From an uncultured Planctomycetia bacterium (GTDB lineage Bacteria; Planctomycetota; Phycisphaerae; Phycisphaerales; SM1A02), in the NCBI GenBank assembly GCA_937871505.1, contig CALMPF010000022.1:1-64000 (forward strand): a DNA stretch of 64,000 nt. Reading direction: 5' to 3'. The translations under genes were made by a program, and so were the position numbers. Of this stretch, positions 18,279 through 27,271 are shown piece by piece; within the stretch, counting starts at the first letter, position 1; the number at the start of each line of letters is the position of its first letter. Below the pieces are notes generated by a model. It was not told the DNA's origin. It made no database searches and worked only from the letters and a program-made list of their open reading frames with translations.

Positions 18279-19007
18279 GTGAGCGATGTGACGAAGATCC
18301 TGTGCGCGATCGACCGCGGAGATCCGCGCGCGTCGAGCGAGCTCCTGCCGCTGGTCTACGCGGAGCTGCGCGCGCTTGCCGAGCATCGGATGCGGCAGGA
18401 GCGGCCCGGTCACACGCTTCAGGCCACGGTCCTGGTGCATGAGGCGTACATGCGCCTCATTGGACCGATCGGCAACGGTGGCGGCGCCGTTCAGCCGCAG
18501 TGGGACGGCCGGCGCCACTTCTTCGCGGCGGCGGCAGAGGCGATGCGCCGGATTCTCGTGGATCACGCACGCTCCAAGGGCGCCATGAAGCGAGGCGGCC
18601 ACGCGCAACGCGTGACGCTCGATGCTCTCGCCGTCGCGACCGTTGCGCCCGAGATGGTCGTCGACCTGGATGCCGCGCTGACCCGATTCGCCGTCGAAGA
18701 GCCGCAGAAGGCCGAACTCGTCAAGCTCCGCTTCTTCGCCGGGCTCACCCTGCCACAGGCGGCGGACACGCTGGGCATCTCGCGCGCCACCGCAGCGCGG
18801 TACTGGACCTACGCCCGGGCATGGCTCTTCGCCACCCTGAATGGGGCCGAGGCGGATGACGGAGCGGATCCGACGGTCGAGTCGGCGAAGTCGGACGCCA
18901 ACCGAGGCTCGCCGACCACGGAATCCGCATTGACCGACTCCACACCGCCCGATGGCGCCATCGGTCGAGCGTCGCGGCGATCCGACGATGACCAGACGAG
19001 TCGATGA
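18279..19007 (+). CDS. ECF-family RNA polymerase sigma factor
   Basis: A 242-residue sigma factor of the planctomycete/myxobacterial type. Region 2 is visible in ELLPLVYAELRALAEHRMRQE and in QATVLVHEAYMRLIG, followed by FFAAAAEAMRRILVDHAR; region 4 contains LVKLRFFAGLTLPQAADTL and the recognition helix GISRATAARYWTYARAWL. The GTG at 18279 is chosen because GGGGAGA lies about six bases upstream and because the preceding codons are not sigma-like. The last 20 bases overlap the kinase-TPR gene, a common pairing in which the kinase probably controls the sigma factor. It is a close relative of the second sigma factor at 33840. Confidence 0.92.
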   Translation: MSDVTKILCAIDRGDPRASSELLPLVYAELRALAEHRMRQERPGHTLQATVLVHEAYMRLIGPIGNGGGAVQPQWDGRRHFFAAAAEAMRRILVDHARSKGAMKRGGHAQRVTLDALAVATVAPEMVVDLDAALTRFAVEEPQKAELVKLRFFAGLTLPQAADTLGISRATAARYWTYARAWLFATLNGAEADDGADPTVESAKSDANRGSPTTESALTDSTPPDGAIGRASRRSDDDQTSR

Positions 19008-22000
19008 GATCTTCGCGGAGGCGCTGGCGCTCTCGGGCGAGCAGCGCGCCAGCTATCTTCGTCACGCCTGTGGCGACGATGCGGCGCTGCTGCGGAAGCT
19101 GGAGATGCTCCTGCGCGCCGACTTGGAGGCAGTCGAGTTCCTCGTCGAGCCTCCGGACGCGGACGGGCTGGACGAGCCGGACGAGCTGGACAAGCCCCGC
19201 CAGCCCGTCGATCCCGACACGACCCGTGTGTCGGCGGCCGCGGGCGAGTCCGCCGGTCAGCGGATCGGCCCGTACCGCCTGCTCGAGCGCATCGGCGCGG
19301 GCGAGTCCGCCGGTCAGTGGATCGGCCCGTACCGCCTGCTCGAGCGCATCGGCGAAGGCGGCTTCGGCTGGGTCTGGATGGCCGAGCAGCGCGAGCCGAT
19401 CCGCCGCCGCGTGGCGCTGAAGATCATCAAGCTCGGCATGGACACGAAGCAGGTGATCGCCCGCTTCGAGGCGGAGCGCCAGGCGCTGGCGATGATGGAC
19501 CATCCCAACATCGCCCGCGTGCTCGATGCCGGCGCCACCGACGCCGGACGTCCGTACTTCGTCATGGAGCTGGTCCGGGGCATGCCGATCGTCCAGTTCT
19601 GCGACGAGCAGCGGATGGACACCGAGATGCGCGTGGCGCTCTTCCTCCAGGTCTGCGGCGCCATCCAGCATGCGCACCAGAAGGGCATCATCCACCGCGA
19701 CATCAAGCCCAGCAACGTGCTGGTGATGTGGCACGGCGACGAGCCATCGGCGAAGGTCATCGACTTCGGCATCGCCAAGGCGACCGGCGCCGAGCTCACG
19801 CAGCGCACGCACTTCACCGAGCATCGACAGGTGATCGGCACGCCGGCGTACATGAGCCCGGAGCAGACCGCGAGGGGCGGCATCGATGTCGACACCCGCA
19901 GCGACGTGTACTCGCTGGGTGTCCTGCTCTACGAGCTGCTGACCGGCACGACCCCCTTCCTGGTCGACGATCTGATGAGCAAGGGGTTCGAGGAGATGAT
20001 GCGGACCATCCGCGAGCAGGATCCGCCCAAGCCGAGCACCCGGCTGCTGACGCTGGCGGAGAGCGGCACGCGCACCGCATCGCTCCGTCGAACCGACACG
20101 CGACGCCTCCGCTCGGCCCTCCGCGGGGATCTCGACTGGATCGTCATGAAGTGCCTCGAGAAGGAACGCGGCCGCCGGTATGAGACGGCCAATGCGCTCG
20201 CCGCCGACCTCCGGCGCCATCTGGCGCGCGAACCGGTCGTCGCGGCGCCGCCGAGTCGGGCGTACCGGCTTCGACGCGGCATCCAGCGCCACAAGGTTCC
20301 GGTGGCGCTCGGCACCGTCATCGCGTGCCTGCTCGTGCTCGGGACGGTCGGCACGACCGTCGGCATGGCCCGTGCAATCACCGAGAAGTCGCGTTCGGAC
20401 ACCTTGGCGGCGGCGGCGATGGCCGCCGAGACGGAGGCGGTCGCGTCGGAGGCTGCCGCCCGCGCGGCCGCGGAGCGAGCCGAGCGCGCCGCGGCCCAGG
20501 CGATGGCCGAAGCGCAGACGAGCCGCGCCGTCACCAACTTCGCCCTCGGCATGATCGGCATGACGAATCCCGATCTCAGTCGCACCGCCCGACTGTCGGT
20601 CATCGAGATGCTCGATCGGGTCGGCGAGTCGATCGATTCGTCGCTCCTCGGACAACCGAGCGCGGAGGCCGCTTTGCGCACGGCGCTCGCCTACGCGTAC
20701 AACGTGCGCGGCCACGCCGACACGGCGTACGTCCACATCGAACGCGCGATGGAACTGATCGACCGGCACCCGGAAGTTCCGCTCGAGACGCGCGTCGAGG
20801 CGCTGCTGACCCGGCTCAACGTCAGAATGATCCTCGGCGAGGCGTGGCGCGAGGCCGTCCCGGAGATCGTCGACGCGCTCCAGAAGTACGTCTTCCTGAA
20901 GCGACCGGAGTTCCGGGCGCCGATGCTGGAGATGCGCTGGCTTTCGCGGACGGGCGCATCGCCGGAGGAGGGAGTTCGGCTCCTCGAGACGATCATCGCG
21001 CTGGCGGACGCGCTCGCCGACGAGGACGAACTGGTCCACCGCCACGTCACCAACCTGATCTTCGCCGCCGGAGTCAAGTGGTATTGGGTCCGGCAACGCG
21101 AGCCCGCGGCCGCGTGCCTGAAGGAGGCGGTCGAACGATACCGACGTCTGTACGGCGAGCACAGCACCTACGCCATCCACGCGGCGACGACCTACGGCGA
21201 GATGCTGATGGTGAGCGGCGACTCCGACGGCGCCCATGCGGTCCTCGAGCCGCTCGCCCGGCACGCCACCGAGACGCTCGCGGACGACCACATTCTCGGC
21301 CACATGGCGATGCTCTTCATGGGCCAGAACCTTTACTCCATGGGACGCGAGGACGAGGCCGAGGCGGCGATCCGAGGCGCACTCGAGCGCTTTCGCCTTC
21401 TCGCCGCGCCCCATCTGTACGGTCGCGTGCTGTCCAACAGCGTCCTGACAGACCTCTACGAACGGCAAGGACGGCTCGACCGTGCCGACGAGCTGCGCGA
21501 GGACTTCGCCCGCGGTCTTGCGGGCATGCGCGACCTGACGTGGCTTCCGTCGGCCGCGGCCCGGGCGCTGCCCCCCGATCGGCGCCTGATGTTCGAGGTG
21601 AAGCCTCTGGTCGCACAGCCCGAGCGGGATGTCGTCGAGCACGTCGCGGCGATCATGGACCAGTGGCGCTCGCTTCCGGCGGGTGCTCCGGCCACCGCGG
21701 TAGCGGGGGCATATGTGATCATGTCGCTCACCTTCATCGATCCGTATCCCGCGTTCGCACGCGAGATCTTCGACGAAGTCTCCGCGGAGATGCGGCAGAA
21801 CCCCCATCTGCACGAGGTGTGGATCGCGCGGGCAGCGTGGCACCACGTCCGGTGTGCGTTGCCGGCGCTGGTCGAGTCGGGCGACGTCGATGCGCTGGCG
21901 CTCGCCCGGGAAGCCTACGAGACCAAGCGCCGGGTCTACGGCAGCGGTTCGCCGCGCGTGGTCCGGGCGCAGCGGCTCCTCGGCCAGTGCCTCGTCCGCT

Positions 22001-22611
22001 TCGGTCGACCGGATGAAGCGATGCCGCATCTGACCGCGGCCCACGAGAGGACCATGGTGGTTCCGGGCCCGCGGCATGTGGATGCGGCGAGGAGTTTCGT
22101 CGATCTGGTCGAGCTGCACGAGCTCACGAGCGAACCGGAGCGTGCGATCGCCCTTGCCCGCGAGCACGGCCGCACGCTGGTCGAACAGTCGGCGTCGGCG
22201 CTGCCGGTCTGGCGCCATCTCGGCACCGAGCTCCCGAAGCTCGGCGGACTGCCGTTGGAGCTCCACGAGCTGGCGCTCCGCGCTGCCGATCGAGCTGCGC
22301 TGGCCGAGCCGACCGCGCCGCACGTGGCCGTTGCGCGCGGCGCCTCGCTCTTCCGCCTCGGACAGCTTGCGGAGGCCGTGGCCGCGCTGCGGGAAGTCGA
22401 CGCCGACACCGATGCCAGCCCCGACGCCGACACCGACGCGACCCTGCGCTGGGGGATCCTCGCGCTCGCCGAACACGAGCTCGGCAACCTCGACTCCGCC
22501 ACCGAGGCGCTCCGCCACATCCGCGCCTCCCCGTGCCCAGCCGATGATTGGCTCGGCCGCCGCTTCGTCAAAGAGGTCGACGCCGCGATCGGACACCTGC
22601 TGGGCGACTGA
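18988..22611 (+). CDS. Membrane Ser/Thr protein kinase with TPR-rich C-terminus
   Basis: A 1207-residue Hanks-type kinase. The N-terminus (MTRRVDEIFAEALALS) matches the short helical domain usual in planctomycete kinases. Glycine loop IGEGGFGWVW near residue 120, VALKIIK, IIHRDIKPSNV near 236, VIDFGIAKAT near 258 and GTPAYMSPEQ are all intact, so it should phosphorylate Ser/Thr. A membrane helix (VALGTVIACLLVLGTVGTTVG, about 433-455) is followed by an Ala/Glu-rich coiled coil and a long TPR-type helical region, presumably extracytoplasmic. A near-perfect 57-base tandem duplication at 19240-19353 repeats the strand before the glycine loop. The start at 18988 overlaps the sigma gene by 20 bases, suggesting that the sensor kinase controls that sigma factor. 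Confidence 0.92.
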   Translation: MTRRVDEIFAEALALSGEQRASYLRHACGDDAALLRKLEMLLRADLEAVEFLVEPPDADGLDEPDELDKPRQPVDPDTTRVSAAAGESAGQRIGPYRLLERIGAGESAGQWIGPYRLLERIGEGGFGWVWMAEQREPIRRRVALKIIKLGMDTKQVIARFEAERQALAMMDHPNIARVLDAGATDAGRPYFVMELVRGMPIVQFCDEQRMDTEMRVALFLQVCGAIQHAHQKGIIHRDIKPSNVLVMWHGDEPSAKVIDFGIAKATGAELTQRTHFTEHRQVIGTPAYMSPEQTARGGIDVDTRSDVYSLGVLLYELLTGTTPFLVDDLMSKGFEEMMRTIREQDPPKPSTRLLTLAESGTRTASLRRTDTRRLRSALRGDLDWIVMKCLEKERGRRYETANALAADLRRHLAREPVVAAPPSRAYRLRRGIQRHKVPVALGTVIACLLVLGTVGTTVGMARAITEKSRSDTLAAAAMAAETEAVASEAAARAAAERAERAAAQAMAEAQTSRAVTNFALGMIGMTNPDLSRTARLSVIEMLDRVGESIDSSLLGQPSAEAALRTALAYAYNVRGHADTAYVHIERAMELIDRHPEVPLETRVEALLTRLNVRMILGEAWREAVPEIVDALQKYVFLKRPEFRAPMLEMRWLSRTGASPEEGVRLLETIIALADALADEDELVHRHVTNLIFAAGVKWYWVRQREPAAACLKEAVERYRRLYGEHSTYAIHAATTYGEMLMVSGDSDGAHAVLEPLARHATETLADDHILGHMAMLFMGQNLYSMGREDEAEAAIRGALERFRLLAAPHLYGRVLSNSVLTDLYERQGRLDRADELREDFARGLAGMRDLTWLPSAAARALPPDRRLMFEVKPLVAQPERDVVEHVAAIMDQWRSLPAGAPATAVAGAYVIMSLTFIDPYPAFAREIFDEVSAEMRQNPHLHEVWIARAAWHHVRCALPALVESGDVDALALAREAYETKRRVYGSGSPRVVRAQRLLGQCLVRFGRPDEAMPHLTAAHERTMVVPGPRHVDAARSFVDLVELHELTSEPERAIALAREHGRTLVEQSASALPVWRHLGTELPKLGGLPLELHELALRAADRAALAEPTAPHVAVARGASLFRLGQLAEAVAALREVDADTDASPDADTDATLRWGILALAEHELGNLDSATEALRHIRASPCPADDWLGRRFVKEVDAAIGHLLGD
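19240..19353 (+). repeat. 57-bp in-frame tandem duplication inside the kinase gene
   Basis: Units 19240-19296 and 19297-19353 differ at one base (CGG to TGG, Arg to Trp). Each codes for AGESAGQxIGPYRLLERIG. The second copy runs into the working glycine loop; the first ends in IGAGES and so gives a decoy of the preceding strand. The near identity points to a recent event. Confidence 0.95.
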
Positions 22612-22965
22612 CGGGCCGGGTGGTCCGCGATGATCCGACGAACGCGGCCGATCGAGGCGAAGGCGTGCGTGATCCGTCTGTCGAGCATGACGAGGCGTCT
22701 CCGGCGGTCCGCCGCCCGGATCCGACCGGGATCGGCCAGCGACCGCCACACAGCGCGAGATCGGCGCCCGGCGCGCCTCCGCACTTGCAAGAACGGCCGC
22801 CCCGTCCGATCGCGAGCATCGCTCGGCTCGTCGGGCCCGCCATCAATGTGGCCGGCCCTCAATGTGGCTGGTTCGATCCGCTCCGAACTCCACGCACTCC
22901 GAAGGCGACCGCGATCGGCGCTGTCGACGGCGCCGTCGCGCACCCCGGCGCCCCTGCGATCCGCG
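22612..22965. other. Convergent intergenic region with a repeat
   Basis: Between the convergent kinase and LamG/dockerin genes. It holds the first copy of a 71-base direct repeat (22755-22825) and a short local duplication TCAATGTGGC near 22851. I see no gene; no clear terminator with a T-run was found. Confidence 0.45.
22755..22825. repeat. 71-bp direct repeat, copy A
   Basis: Matches 24807-24877 at 59 of 71 positions by hand alignment, in the same orientation. Shared core: CCGGCGCGCCT followed by CATCGCTCG near the end. The two copies flank the LamG/dockerin gene at 22966-24747. Confidence 0.65.
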
Positions 22966-24747
22966 TCACCGTGGTCCGCAGTCGAAGCTCTCGCTCCAGA
23001 GCGGCGGGCCGATCAGCGTGCCGTGGTGCGTGCCCGTCTCGTCGAAGGCCATCGTGCCGCTCGCCTCGTCGAAGCGCCACGACGCGATCAGGCCCGGAGT
23101 CGACGGATCGACCGACTTGTCGAAGTTCGCGGCGATCTCGGCGCTCGTGCGGGCATGATCCCAGATCCGGAACTCGTCGAGGTGGCCAAGGAACCCGTTC
23201 GGGAACTCGCCGCCGATGGCCAGCGCGAAGTCGCCGGGCTGGAACATGCTCATTCCGTGCTTGTGCGCCTCGAGCACGCCATTGCGGTGAATCCGCATGA
23301 AGTTCCCGCTCTGGCTCACCGTGAAGGCGAAGTGCTGCCATGTGCCCACGATCGACTCCGGCGGTGCATAGGACAGGCTTCCGGCCGTCTGGAAGTTGCC
23401 GAACAACCAGTACACGACGCCATCGATCCATGGCGTGTAGGCCTGAAACCGGTTGTTGTCGGGCGAGCCCGAGAGCGAGAACACAGGCTGCATCGCCGCC
23501 GCATCCATCTTCTGCCAGAACTCGACCGTCACCTCCCCGGCGGGAATCGCCAGTCCGAATCCAGCCACGCGAACGTGGTCGGGCCCATCGACGAATCGCA
23601 GGCTCGAGGTGTTTCCCACGACCGGTGCCGCCCCTTGACAGATGTCCGGAATGCCGTCGTTGTTGCAGTCTTCCAGCAGCCCGTCGGCGAGCTCGCACAG
23701 ATCGGGGATGCCGTTGCCGTTGCAGTCGCCGTCGAGCCCCAGCAGCAGCGTGCACCAGTCGTACGTGCCGTCGCCATTGCAATCGGCGCCGCTGACGAGT
23801 CCCGCCGCCACTTCGCACGCGTCGACGATGCCGTTGCCGTTGCAGTCGCTGGCGTGTCCGGGCTCGACCTGGCACTCGATCGGCCATCCGTCGGCACCGC
23901 AACTCGAGAGCGCGCGGTCCGCGCAGAGCTGATCCCACTGGATGGCGCAGCAGTGCGGGTCGATCCCGCACACCTGTGCGCAGCACGGACCACCGGCGCA
24001 GCCGACGATACCCGGCTCCTGCTCGTCGACGCAGATCGAGTCGACCGCACCGCACGGCGAGTTCGAACGGCCCCACGCCTGAAGCAGGATGCCAAGGTCG
24101 GCACCGTCGACGACGCCGTCGGCGTTCAGGTCGCCGATGCCCGGATCACCCCACGCGGCCGAGAGCAACCCGAGATCGGCACCGTCGACCACGCCGTCGC
24201 CGTCCAGATCAGGCGGCGGGAAGTACGGGATCTCGCCGGCGATGATCGGCGTGTCGGGCAGGTCGTGGAGCGCCCAGCCGTGGATGCGGGCGGTCGGCCA
24301 CCCAACTGGCGAATCGAAACCAATGTGGATCCAGCCGTAGTGGTAGTGCCCCTCGATAAGGACGCGGAATCCCAAGAAGATGCCGGTGGGCGTCCACGCA
24401 CCGCCCTTCGCGTAGGAGCCGCCGCTGGTCAGCCACAACCCTGCGGAGAGGTTCGGTCCGACAGTCGCCCCGGCAGGCAACTGAATCGCAACAGCAAAGC
24501 CCCAACCGCCGGAGCAGAGCACTTCCGGCGGATTCGCGCCTGTCGGCACAACGAAGAACTTGTCGGCATACCACAAGACCCGCGACGATCCGTCGCGGAG
24601 GAGCGACGTCTCTTGCCCGTCTTGGATGACCGCACCTCCGGCACCGGTGTAGGTGACCGGCAGCGTGTCGGCGGCGGCAGTCGGGCTGATGGCGATGAGC
24701 GAAGCCACGAGCAGCGAAGCACAGGACGAAGTCGGGGTGCGAGTCAT
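22966..24747 (-). CDS. Exported LamG-like protein with internal dockerin and TSP3-like calcium repeats
   Basis: A 593-residue secreted protein. Signal peptide is within residues 1-26 (ends ISPTAAA). Residues about 27-175 form a beta-rich module (YTGAGGAVIQDG, VLWYADKFFVV, YHYGWIHIGFDSP) seen in other planctomycete exoproteins. A dockerin pair follows at about 178-228 (DLDGDGVVDGADLGLL and DLNADGVVDGADLGIL), unusual because it is internal. Next is a Cys-rich stretch and repeated DCNGNGIPDLCEL motifs like thrombospondin type 3 calcium repeats. From about residue 390 a concanavalin-type LamG domain is visible (VTVEFWQKMD, WQHFAFTVSQSGN, GHLDEFRIWDHARTSAEI), a carbohydrate- or protein-binding fold. 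The mix suggests a multidomain extracellular binding protein. It is flanked by the 71-bp direct repeats. Confidence 0.87.
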   Translation of the reverse strand: MTRTPTSSCASLLVASLIAISPTAAADTLPVTYTGAGGAVIQDGQETSLLRDGSSRVLWYADKFFVVPTGANPPEVLCSGGWGFAVAIQLPAGATVGPNLSAGLWLTSGGSYAKGGAWTPTGIFLGFRVLIEGHYHYGWIHIGFDSPVGWPTARIHGWALHDLPDTPIIAGEIPYFPPPDLDGDGVVDGADLGLLSAAWGDPGIGDLNADGVVDGADLGILLQAWGRSNSPCGAVDSICVDEQEPGIVGCAGGPCCAQVCGIDPHCCAIQWDQLCADRALSSCGADGWPIECQVEPGHASDCNGNGIVDACEVAAGLVSGADCNGDGTYDWCTLLLGLDGDCNGNGIPDLCELADGLLEDCNNDGIPDICQGAAPVVGNTSSLRFVDGPDHVRVAGFGLAIPAGEVTVEFWQKMDAAAMQPVFSLSGSPDNNRFQAYTPWIDGVVYWLFGNFQTAGSLSYAPPESIVGTWQHFAFTVSQSGNFMRIHRNGVLEAHKHGMSMFQPGDFALAIGGEFPNGFLGHLDEFRIWDHARTSAEIAANFDKSVDPSTPGLIASWRFDEASGTMAFDETGTHHGTLIGPPLWSESFDCGPR

Positions 24748-24806
24748 GCGAGTCCTCCCTTTCGGACGAGTGGTGCGGCGAGCCTGATGCGGCTCGGCAA
24801 CTCAAT

Positions 24807-24877
24807 GCGAGATCTGCGTCCGGCGCGCCTCAGCACCTGCGAGAAGTGCCGCCCGGTCCGTTCGCCGACATCGCTCG
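24807..24877. repeat. 71-bp direct repeat, copy B
   Basis: Second copy of the repeat at 22755-22825, about 83 percent identical, located about 60 bases upstream of the LamG/dockerin start codon. It may be a diverged mobile fragment or a shared regulatory stretch. Confidence 0.65.
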
Positions 24878-24962
24878 ATTGATATCTCTGCGGCACATCT
24901 CTGCAAATGCGTCGCTTACGGCAGATCTCCGCGGAGGAGTCGATCGCAACTCCCGTAGCAGC

Positions 24963-25003
24963 AAGCACTTCACACCGGGTGCTGTCCCCGGTGGGAAGTG
25001 CTT
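24963..25003. other. Strong hairpin
   Basis: AAGCACTTC pairs with GAAGTGCTT, one A/G mismatch follows, then CACCGGG pairs with CCCGGTG around a loop of about seven bases. There is no T-run on either side, so a classical terminator is doubtful. It could be a protein-binding site or an RNA element. Confidence 0.7.
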
Positions 25004-25095
25004 GATTGGACCGATGTTGCGCTCGTCTCCTCCGGCCCGCCGCCACGCTGACCGTGCGTTGCCGATCAGCCAGTCCACGCGGCGGGCAGGGTCGG

Positions 25096-25267
25096 AAAAG
25101 GTGTCAGGATCCGATCTGCCGGGTCAGATCGCGGCCGGTCGCTCCGCGCGCAGCGAGTCCGGGGCGTGCAGCGCGACGTCCCTCAGCGGGTGAGGAGGTG
25201 CCCATCCCCGACACTGCACGACCATGGTGCGGGAGACCCGGACGACAAATGCGTCCTGACACCTTTT
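25096..25267. repeat. 172-bp dispersed repeat with inverted ends, copy 2
   Basis: Full-length second copy of the element at 17907-18078, in the same orientation, beginning AAAAGGTGTCAGGA and ending TCCTGACACCTTTT. The internal hairpin GATCTG/CAGATC is kept. It lies just beyond the SulP stop codon. No direct target duplication is evident around either copy. Confidence 0.8.
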
Positions 25268-25273
25268 GCGCGG

Positions 25274-27031
25274 TCATCGACGAGCGGAGGCTGGTGCTGC
25301 GGAACCGGCGGGGCCCGAGTCGGCGCCGGCCATGGCGGCCTCCACCGCGTCGGCGACGCTCCGGAAGCGGTCGACACCGCCGATTGCGTCATCGACGCCC
25401 TCGACTCGAAGGCGGTCGCGCACCCGCGAGCGCGCCTCGACGATGTCGAGCCGGATGTCCCGGTCGCGAAGCTCCGCGGCCAGCTTCTTCAGCATCGCGG
25501 CCCCGTGGATGTCCATGAGGGCCGCCGCGGAGAGATCGACGACCACGGCACGGGGCGCTTCCTCGGCATCGTCGATGGCGTCGATGACGGCATCGTGGAT
25601 GAACTCGGCGTTGAAGTAGAGGATGCTCGACTCCGGCCGGACGATCAGGACGCCGGGCACCGGCTCGTTGTCGGCGTGGCGGGCGACATCGGAGTAGCGT
25701 CGGGTGCCCGGGATCCTCCCCAGGAACGCCACGTTGGGGCGCGACGCGCGGCGAATCAGCAGCAACAGCGAGAGGACGGCGCCGATCAGCGCTCCGCGCA
25801 GCAGGCCGGAGGCGAGCACTCCTCCGAGCGCCGCGGCGGCGATGAGCAGCTCCTGCCGGTCCCGTCGCCAGAGAGAGCGGATCTCCTCGACCTTGATCAG
25901 ACCGGGGACGGCCATGAGCACGATCGCGGCGAGCACGGGCTGAGGAAGGGTGCGCAGCGCGCCGGAGAAGAAGACCGCAACGACCAGGATCGAAAGCGCC
26001 GCGACGAGCCCCGAAAGCGGTGTCCTCGCCCCTGCCCCCGCGTTGACGAGCGACTGCGACATCCCGCCGCTGACGGGGAAGCCGCGGCCGAGCCCCGCCG
26101 CGAGGTTGGCGCCGGCGAGGGCGAGGAACTCGCGGTTGGGATCGAACCTGTCGCCGTGGGCGCTCGCCCACATCCGGCCGATTGCGGCAGTCTCGACGGC
26201 CCCGAGCACGAAGCACGCCAGGGCGAGCGGCAGAAGTTCGTTGAGGTCCGACCGCTGGATGGATGGCAGTCCCGGCGCCGGAAGTCCGCGGGGAACCTCG
26301 CCGAGCATCTTCACCCCATGCTCGCCGAGGCCAAGCGCCCCCGCGGCGACGATGCCAGCGATCACCACGACCAGCGAAACCGGCTTGTTCGGCAGGTACA
26401 CCTTCCCGAGAATCAGCACCGCCAACGCGGTCCCTCCCACGGCAATGGCGGCGAAGTTCGCCTCGTTCAGATGGCCGAGGAAGTGCTCCACGCACTCCCA
26501 GAACCCGCCGTGACCGGCGCCGAGTCCGAAGAGCTTGGGAAGCTGGGTGCTCATCAGGGTCAGGGCGACGCCGACCTTGAAGCCCAGGAGCACGGTCTCG
26601 GAGACGAAGTTCACGAGTGACCCCGCGCGGATGAGCCAGGCCAGGAGCGCCAGCCCCGCGACCATCAGCGCCGTGCACGCCGCGAGGGCGCCGAACCGCG
26701 ATGCGTCTCCCTCCGCCATCGCGCCCAGCGTGGTTCCCATGAGGAGGGAGATCGCCGAGGTCACGGTGATCGCGGTGCGCCGCGAGCTGGAGAAGACCCA
26801 GAAGACCAGCCCGGAGAAGAGACATGCATAGATCCCCGCCTCCGGGGGCAGCCGCGCCAGCGAAGCGTCGCCGATCGCCGCCGGGAGCAAATACGCGGCG
26901 AGCGTCACCCCGGCGACGACATCCATGCGCAGGGTGCCCGCGCCGTAGCCGCGCGCCCATCCGAAGAGCGGGGTCCGCCTCCCGACCGCGATGCGCTCCG
27001 GCTCCTCCGGGTCTCGGGGCTGCTTCGACAT
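25274..27031 (-). CDS. SulP/SLC26-family anion transporter with STAS domain
   Basis: A 585-residue inner-membrane permease. The N-terminal half has about a dozen hydrophobic segments and the family stretch MDVVAGVTLAAYLLPAAIGDASLARLPPEAG, followed by further family motifs such as NLAAGLGRGFPVSGGMSQS and SILVVAVFFSGALRTLPQ. The C-terminal STAS domain starts near residue 460 (VLIVRPESSILYFNAEF) and includes AVVVDLSAAALMDIHGAAML. SulP proteins move sulfate, bicarbonate or other anions with H+ or Na+; the substrate cannot be read from sequence. GGAG about nine bases upstream supports the ATG at 27031. It stands alone, 240 bases downstream of the PPK2 gene on the same strand. Confidence 0.92.
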   Translation of the reverse strand: MSKQPRDPEEPERIAVGRRTPLFGWARGYGAGTLRMDVVAGVTLAAYLLPAAIGDASLARLPPEAGIYACLFSGLVFWVFSSSRRTAITVTSAISLLMGTTLGAMAEGDASRFGALAACTALMVAGLALLAWLIRAGSLVNFVSETVLLGFKVGVALTLMSTQLPKLFGLGAGHGGFWECVEHFLGHLNEANFAAIAVGGTALAVLILGKVYLPNKPVSLVVVIAGIVAAGALGLGEHGVKMLGEVPRGLPAPGLPSIQRSDLNELLPLALACFVLGAVETAAIGRMWASAHGDRFDPNREFLALAGANLAAGLGRGFPVSGGMSQSLVNAGAGARTPLSGLVAALSILVVAVFFSGALRTLPQPVLAAIVLMAVPGLIKVEEIRSLWRRDRQELLIAAAALGGVLASGLLRGALIGAVLSLLLLIRRASRPNVAFLGRIPGTRRYSDVARHADNEPVPGVLIVRPESSILYFNAEFIHDAVIDAIDDAEEAPRAVVVDLSAAALMDIHGAAMLKKLAAELRDRDIRLDIVEARSRVRDRLRVEGVDDAIGGVDRFRSVADAVEAAMAGADSGPAGSAAPASARR

Positions 27032-27271
27032 TGCCTGTTGCTCCGATGCGCAGATCCGCTCCCGGAGACTCCTGCGCTCGCGTCTTGCGATCGCGGCTGG
27101 TCGTCGCGATGCTCTCTGCTTCCGGGGCGCGGAGTGCGGCGAACCGTCGCCCGCGGCAGCGACACGACCGGGCTGACCCGCGAAACGCCGTCCGCACCGG
27201 CGAGGTTGCGCCGCGGCCGATCGAGGTCGAGACGGCGCAGCGGGAGGTCGCCCTCCTCCGCGCCCCGCCGG

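Larger units (their letters stand above)
24748..25273. other. Repeat-rich intergenic region
   Basis: Lies upstream of the LamG/dockerin gene and downstream of the SulP gene. It contains copy B of the 71-bp repeat, a strong hairpin at 24963-25003 and copy 2 of the 172-bp repeat, which ends only 6 bases from the SulP stop. No gene is supported. Confidence 0.6.

Noticed and set aside
18745-22749. A 1334-codon open frame on the (-) strand across the kinase-TPR gene
   Set aside because: It is the antisense shadow of an unmistakable kinase; its product is Arg/Asp/Val-rich with no family motif.
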